Below, in pieces: positions 59,356-64,000 of a DNA stretch of 64,000 nt. Positions within the stretch are counted from its first letter, which is position 1; the number at the start of each line of letters is the position of its first letter. The position numbers were made by a program, and so were the translations under genes. The stretch comes from Rubricoccus sp963708165. Lineage in GTDB: Bacteria; Bacteroidota; Rhodothermia; Rhodothermales; Rubricoccaceae. The DNA is taken from the NCBI GenBank assembly GCA_963708165.1, contig OY970187.1, positions 2,604,001 to 2,668,000 of the forward strand, in the 5' to 3' direction. The notes below the pieces were generated by a model. It was not told where the DNA came from, did no database searches, and worked only from the letters and a program-made list of their open reading frames with translations.

Positions 59356-61212
59356 CTAAAAGGTCATGCTGTAGAGGGCGAACACTTGCCCGATCCGGTA
59401 GTCGTCCTCTGGCGTGGCGTCGGCGCCGTAGCGGAAGGATTGGTACTGGACGGTGAGGTAGACGTCGTCCTTAAATCGGTAGCGGACGCCTGCGCCGAGG
59501 AGCGTTTCCTGGTCGTCTGTGACGAACGCGCCGGGGAAGTCGCGCACGTCGTTAAAGTTCTCGATCAGCGGCACGTAATCGCGTCCGCTGGAGGTGCGGT
59601 ACTTGACGCCCGCGAGGAGGTCGAGGCGCTCGTAGACCTCGGCCGAGAGGCCCGCTTCGATGAGCGTGGAGGTGAGGTCGACCTCTTCGATGGCATCGCC
59701 GCCGCGGCTCGTGTCCTCGTACTGAGCACCGAGCGTGAGCTCGATAATGCGGCTGAGTCCTGCGAGTGCGCCTAGAGGCACATCGACTCCGGCTTGCACG
59801 CGGACAAAGTCTTTGAGCTCTTCCGTGCCCTGGCCGCGGATCTCGCTGAGCAGCGCCACGTCCAGCATCGCTTCGAGCGGACCGTCCTCTGGCGCGTAGG
59901 TCGCGCCCAGTCGCACGCCGCGGCGGTTGGGCGTCGCCTTGCCGTAGGGCAGCACGTTGGAGTAGCGCGGGTCATACGACGTGAGCGCGTTGGCCACGCG
60001 GAAGGTGTAGAGGCCGGTATCGCGCGTGAGGTCGTAGAGCGAGACGGGCCGCTCTGTGCGGTCGTTGCCGATGCGGTTGTACGAGGTGAGTGCGCGCGTG
60101 TAGTCCTCGCGCTTGCTCTGCGCTGCGATGCTGGTAAAGTCCGGCCCCACGTCCACGAACATCGCCGAGAGGTTCAGGCCTCTGGCGCCAAAGTCTGCTG
60201 CGAGGCCGATCTCGAAAAACGAGTCAGACTCGTCGACAAAGGTCTGGGTCGAGTCCTGGCCGTCGTCGCTGGAGCTCTCGAAGAACCTGCGGCGGTCGAC
60301 CGTCGAGCCTCCGCCTTCACCGACGAGGTGGAGCGAGTAGCCGGGACGGCGGGCGAGGGTGACATCGCCGTCGACCGAGAAGACGGTGTTGCGGATGCCC
60401 GTGTTGGCCGTGCCGGATTCCAGGTCGTCCCACACGTACGACAGGTTGCCGCCGACCTTGAGGCGTGACGCCAGAGGCCCGAACGCGGACGAGGTCGCGC
60501 CCAGCCGACCGCCGCCGATCAGCTGCGTTGGGATGGAGGTGAAGTTGGTGGCGCGCAGACGCGCGATAAACGCCCGTGCGTCGATCTCTTCGATGGCGCG
60601 GTCAAAGGCGAGACCAAAGTCGACGGTGCCACCTTGCAGGCGCCGCGTGTTGCGGCCGGTGTAGAACTCCTCGTACTCGATCACCTCGCGCTGCGGCTCG
60701 AACACTTCGGCTTCGTTGACCGTCGCGTCTTCCTCGGGGAGGTAGAGCGTGTACGGGGTGAGCGCGAGGTTCATGTCGCCCAGGCGGTAGCGCACGCGGT
60801 TGGCGATCACGCCTCGCGCCCACAGCTCGCGGATCTCGACGGTCGCGCCTGCGCCGAAGAAGCCGCCGAACTCGTTGCGCAGGCGAATTACGCCCTGCAC
60901 TTCGGTCGAGCGGTTGGGCTGCGCGTTGACCGCAAGATCCAGCACGAAGTTGCCGTCGGCGATGGTCTCGACGGTCGACGTGTCCGTGTCTACGAGCGTG
61001 CCGCCGAGGTCGGACTGTTGGATAAAGCTGCGCCCGAGCCCGTTAAAGCGGATGCCGGGACCCGCCTCTTCAGCTTCTGGCGCGCCGCCTTGTTGGGCAA
61101 CTGCCGTAGGCGCCAGAGGCAGCGCGCACACGCACGCCAGAGGCAGCGCGGAGCGCCGGGCGGTTTTCGCCAGAGGCGAGAGGAGACGGCCGAGCCGTGG
61201 GATGAGTCGCAT
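59356..61212 (-). CDS. Outer-membrane beta-barrel protein 1
   Basis: I choose the ATG at 61212 because it begins a signal peptide (LPLACVCALPLAPTAVAQ); longer in-frame sequence is antisense to the next gene. The 618-residue protein consists of alternating strands such as ANRVRYRLGDMNLALTPYTLYL, FSVDGDVTLARRPGYSLHLVG, LLAGVKYRTSSGRDYVPL and DDVYLTVQYQSFRYG, and ends with FALYSMTF, the usual aromatic terminus for barrel insertion. No plug domain or TonB box is seen, so it is not a SusC. It may be a porin or glucan channel. It pairs with the barrel encoded 14 bases upstream. Confidence 0.78.
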   Translation of the reverse strand: MRLIPRLGRLLSPLAKTARRSALPLACVCALPLAPTAVAQQGGAPEAEEAGPGIRFNGLGRSFIQQSDLGGTLVDTDTSTVETIADGNFVLDLAVNAQPNRSTEVQGVIRLRNEFGGFFGAGATVEIRELWARGVIANRVRYRLGDMNLALTPYTLYLPEEDATVNEAEVFEPQREVIEYEEFYTGRNTRRLQGGTVDFGLAFDRAIEEIDARAFIARLRATNFTSIPTQLIGGGRLGATSSAFGPLASRLKVGGNLSYVWDDLESGTANTGIRNTVFSVDGDVTLARRPGYSLHLVGEGGGSTVDRRRFFESSSDDGQDSTQTFVDESDSFFEIGLAADFGARGLNLSAMFVDVGPDFTSIAAQSKREDYTRALTSYNRIGNDRTERPVSLYDLTRDTGLYTFRVANALTSYDPRYSNVLPYGKATPNRRGVRLGATYAPEDGPLEAMLDVALLSEIRGQGTEELKDFVRVQAGVDVPLGALAGLSRIIELTLGAQYEDTSRGGDAIEEVDLTSTLIEAGLSAEVYERLDLLAGVKYRTSSGRDYVPLIENFNDVRDFPGAFVTDDQETLLGAGVRYRFKDDVYLTVQYQSFRYGADATPEDDYRIGQVFALYSMTF

Positions 61213-61225
61213 GGGCCTCTGGCGG

Positions 61226-63409
61226 TTAGAAAAAAATCTTGAGCTCAAGAGTCGTCTCCTGGCCCGAGTAGGTGTCGAGGGCGAACGCTTTGTCTTCGAA
61301 GTCCATCCAGCGGTGGCGCAGGTACAGACCGGCGTTGCGCGCCAGCGTCCAGTCGAAGCCGACGCCGATGCCGCGACCGCGCTGGTCGCGCGGCAAGCCC
61401 GTGTCCTCGTCGAGATCGGTAAAGCGACCGCCGCGGACGTTCTCGATGCCGAGGTAGCCGGCGAGCAGGAAACCCGGCGTGATCTCGGCGTAGAGGTCGA
61501 ACTCGTGGTATTGCGCGAAGATGTACTCGTCGTCATCGGTGGGGACGGCGCGCGCGGTGCGGTTGGCCGAGCCAAAGCTGCCCAGGTAGAAGAGGTAGAG
61601 CGAGCGGTCCATCAGCTCGCCGCGCAGCTTGCCCTGAATGTCGACCGCGTGGTAGTACTTGCGGTTGAGCGCGAGGCCCGTCACGGGCTCCACGTCGGTC
61701 GTCTGTGCGCGCTCGATGGCGCCGCGGAAGACGGAGTACTTGCGCCCGGCCGGACCGAACTGCGTCGCGCAGATGGCGTCGGCGGGGAAGGGGTTGTAGA
61801 TCCGCGAGACCGCCAAGCCGTTGACGCGGTGCACGTACGTCAGCGTGGTCGTCGTCGGCGCGAGCTCGTGCGCCAGGCCCCAGCCCACCTTGAAGCGCGC
61901 CGGTCCTGCACCCCACTCCGTGTTGACATTCACGCCGCGGCGGTTGTGCTCCAGAAAGCCGACCTGCGTGATGCCTCCGCCAGAGGCTCCGGAGCCTGCC
62001 ACCACTTCGCATCGCGGGTCGGTGCGGAGTTGCGGGTTGTTCGTGGTCGAGATCTCGCTGTTCTCGTTAAAGAAGTTGCGCCCGATCTGGTACACCTGCA
62101 CGTCGAGCGGGAGCACGGTCAGAGCCTCTGGCGTGCGGGCGCGCACCATCAGTGCCTCGCCCCATTTGGAGGTGAAGGTGGGGCTCTCGAACAGGCTCGC
62201 GCCCAACTCGCCGCTGACGTTGACGGGTCCCGCGTTGGCGTTGAACGAGCCGGTGTGTACCTGATACTGGCGACGGTCCGTCGTCAGGCTGTCCAGGGTG
62301 CGGTAGCTGTAGATCGAGTTGAGGGCGACCACGTTGTCGCCAAAGGCGCGCTGCAGCTTGCCGCCTGTGATAAAGCTGGGGAGCGCGCGGGCATCGCCCG
62401 AGAAGCCTTCGTAGGTCGGCACGTCGCCCTCGCCGGGGACGGTCCCGTTGGGGTCGGTGCGCGCGTTGGGCAGGCCGCCGTTGGGCTGCGTTTTGCCCCA
62501 GAAGGCGTCGAACGCGAAGTCCCCCGGAAGCTGCGCGCCGTTGAGAATCAGACCCTGGAACGCCTGGAAGTCGAACCGCTCGTCGCCTGCGTTGGCGCTT
62601 CCCGTGATGAAGTAGTTGTCGTACTTCGCGGTCCCGGTGACGCCTTCCCAGGGCGTCCGCTCGAAGACGGAGTAGCGGTCGAGCACCTGGTTCACACCGA
62701 TCGTGAACGGGCTCAGGTTGTACCAGTGGATGCCGCCTGCGCGCACGCCGAAGTTGCCCGCCTCGGTGCGGAAGTTGCCGTAGAAGTTGACGCCGAGGTT
62801 GAGCGAGATCGTGTTGGCGCTGAAGTCCTCGCTGCCCTCGTACGGGTTGAAGACGAACAGCTCCGTCCCAAAGGCCGAGCGCCCATTAGGACGGCCCGCG
62901 ATGGTGACGGCGAGCATGGGCTCGCGGTAGCCGTCTCCCACACCGTAGGCGCGCTCAAAGGGCGCGAGGTTGGGGTACGGCTCGGTGATGTTGCGCCCGT
63001 ACAGGAACAGGCGGTAATAGCCGAACACGTTGAGGTCGATGGACCTCTTGCGCACGTTTTCGTCGGTCGTGTCCTCTGGCGCCAGAGGCTCGGCGCGGAG
63101 CAGGGCCGTCCACGCCGAGTCCGCCTCTGGCGATGGCGTAGCGGCAGGCCGAAGAGGACGAAGGGTGGGGCGCAAACCTCGCACGCCGATCCGGTCGGCG
63201 GCGGTGAGTGCAGGCGCTTGGGCGACCGAGTCGCGGTCGGTCGAGTCCGATGCGACAAAAAACGCCTCTGGCGTGACGCTCGGGGCGTCGCCAGAGGCGA
63301 AGGGCTGCGCGGTAGCAGGAAGCGCTACCAGCGCGAGAGCAAACAAGAGGGCGACTCGTGAGGCCGCTCCGCCAGAGGCGAAGACGCCGCGGGGGAGGGG
63401 TGCGCGCAT
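61226..63409 (-). CDS. Outer-membrane beta-barrel protein 2
   Basis: The ATG at 63409 (MRAPLPRGVFASGG) begins a signal (VALLFALALVALPATAQ); in-frame ATGs at 63424 and 63439 are alternatives. The 727-residue protein has a motif-rich N-terminal segment of about 100 residues (SPEADSAW, EPLAPEDTT), then barrel strands such as SIDLNVFGYYRLFLYGRN, LNLGVNFYGNFRTEAGNFG, GRNFFNENSEISTTNNP and NAGLYLRHRWMDFEDKAFAL, ending LELKIFF. A Cys pair lies in TDPRCEVV and ADAICATQ. There is no TonB plug. With barrel 1 it may replace a SusC-type channel. Confidence 0.77.
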   Translation of the reverse strand: MRAPLPRGVFASGGAASRVALLFALALVALPATAQPFASGDAPSVTPEAFFVASDSTDRDSVAQAPALTAADRIGVRGLRPTLRPLRPAATPSPEADSAWTALLRAEPLAPEDTTDENVRKRSIDLNVFGYYRLFLYGRNITEPYPNLAPFERAYGVGDGYREPMLAVTIAGRPNGRSAFGTELFVFNPYEGSEDFSANTISLNLGVNFYGNFRTEAGNFGVRAGGIHWYNLSPFTIGVNQVLDRYSVFERTPWEGVTGTAKYDNYFITGSANAGDERFDFQAFQGLILNGAQLPGDFAFDAFWGKTQPNGGLPNARTDPNGTVPGEGDVPTYEGFSGDARALPSFITGGKLQRAFGDNVVALNSIYSYRTLDSLTTDRRQYQVHTGSFNANAGPVNVSGELGASLFESPTFTSKWGEALMVRARTPEALTVLPLDVQVYQIGRNFFNENSEISTTNNPQLRTDPRCEVVAGSGASGGGITQVGFLEHNRRGVNVNTEWGAGPARFKVGWGLAHELAPTTTTLTYVHRVNGLAVSRIYNPFPADAICATQFGPAGRKYSVFRGAIERAQTTDVEPVTGLALNRKYYHAVDIQGKLRGELMDRSLYLFYLGSFGSANRTARAVPTDDDEYIFAQYHEFDLYAEITPGFLLAGYLGIENVRGGRFTDLDEDTGLPRDQRGRGIGVGFDWTLARNAGLYLRHRWMDFEDKAFALDTYSGQETTLELKIFF

Positions 63410-63481
63410 AGAGGGAGTCGCCATAGATGAGGAAAGCATCGCCGCGCAGCCCCGCCAGAGGCCGGACCGCGCGGCGGTGGT

Positions 63482-64000
63482 TTAGCGCGTAACGGTGAGG
63501 CGCGTCGAGGCGACGCCACTCTCGGTCTGCACGCGGACGATGTACAGGCCTGGCGCGAACGCACCGGTCTGCACGTCGAGGCGGACGTTGCCTGCGGCCT
63601 GTGGGCCGTTTGCGAGCGTCGCCACGCGGCGGCCGAGGATGTCGACCACGTCGACGGTCACGTCGGATGCGCCTGCGAGCTCGAAGGCGACCGTTGCCGC
63701 GCCAGAGGCAGGGTTGGGGTACGCGGTCGGGGCCGACGCAAAGGACTGGGGAACCGGCTGGATCGCCGTCGTTACCGCCGTCGGCAAACGCGAGGTTGTC
63801 GATGGAGAAGCCGAACTCAGGTCCCTGCAGGTTGCCGAAGGCGACCACCACCTGGAGGATGTTCGTCAGGTCCAGTCCGTCGTTGGCTCCCACGCTGTTG
63901 GTGTCGTAGTTGCCAAACGCGTAGAGCGGCACCTCGATGTCGATGTAATCCATCCCCACAGGAATGTCCACTACGACGCGGTACTCGTCGTCGGTGCCGC
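63482..64000 (-). CDS. T9SS-sorted protein, 5' part beyond the window, frame change near 63765
   Basis: The gene enters from beyond base 64000. The visible upstream part (VGMDYIDIEVPLYAFGNYD; GLDLTNILQVVVAFGNLQG; FGFSIDNLAFADGG) is like the end of a CBM4/9/11-type carbohydrate-binding sandwich. After a +1 change the C-terminal frame gives SFASAPTAYPNPASGAATVA and then a T9SS type A sorting domain (VTVDVVDILGRRVATLANG to STRLTVTR). The product is therefore a secreted, surface-attached protein, probably binding or cutting the same glucan. It is the first visible gene of the minus-strand run. Confidence 0.78.

Overview
The window looks like a chromosomal segment from a high-GC member of the Rhodothermota (Bacteroidota-related; Rhodothermales/Rubricoccaceae is my best guess). 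The reasons are several secreted proteins ending in type IX secretion (T9SS) sorting domains, many small lipoproteins and beta-barrel proteins, roughly two-thirds GC, and a mix of housekeeping and polymer-degrading genes. No rRNA, tRNA, CRISPR array, transposase or phage gene was seen.

The dominant feature is a 10-base motif, GCCTCTGGCG (complement CGCCAGAGGC), scattered through coding and non-coding DNA on both strands. Nine exact 9-base cores occur in 3001-5000 alone. Two copies often pair as the palindrome GCCTCTGGCGCCAGAGGC, or inside-out as CGCCAGAGGCCTCTGGCG. Palindromes often touch stop codons, some form terminator stems, and some bound in-frame insertions and a toxin-antitoxin cassette. 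Inside genes the motif is read mainly as Ala-Ser-Gly, Pro-Leu-Ala, Pro-Glu-Ala or Ala-Arg-Gly. It resembles the cyanobacterial HIP1 element or a DNA uptake sequence, but I recognise no described counterpart.

Layout: 1-2460 holds the end of an FG-GAP surface protein, an ECF sigma factor and a deleted kinase remnant. 2974-8547 holds metH, a DUF922 protein and an enoyl-CoA hydratase. 8652-16406 holds a large T9SS repeat protein, a lipoprotein and a DPP-IV peptidase. 17015-26035 holds recA, ridA, an ADPRM-like phosphoesterase, two membrane proteins, glgB and a flippase. 26045-28086 is an insertion-like zone with two related ParD/ParE modules, a duplicated flippase tail and a motif-free hypothetical gene. 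28242-38009 holds a CocE/NonD hydrolase, an RsbU-RsbV-RsbW partner-switching operon, envelope proteins, prmA and a Ppx/GppA phosphatase. 38186-44518 holds lolA, an LPG-synthase-like membrane protein and three genes carrying five TonB C-terminal domains.

From 44744 to the end lies an apparent beta-1,3-glucan utilisation locus: a GH3 glucosidase divergent from a sugar porter, with a shared operator-like dyad and a 17-bp tandem array between them; two GH158-like glycosidases; a GH149-like phosphorylase; a GH16 laminarinase; two glycan-binding-type lipoproteins; two outer-membrane barrels; and a T9SS protein cut by the window end. No SusC/SusD pair is present here. The likely logic is surface cleavage by GH16 and the GH158-like enzymes, uptake through the barrels, periplasmic trimming by GH3, import by the porter, and cytosolic phosphorolysis by the GH149-like enzyme.

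At least nine otherwise intact genes carry one-base frame changes, mostly +1. Sequencing or assembly error is the simplest explanation, so those coordinates bridge the shifts.
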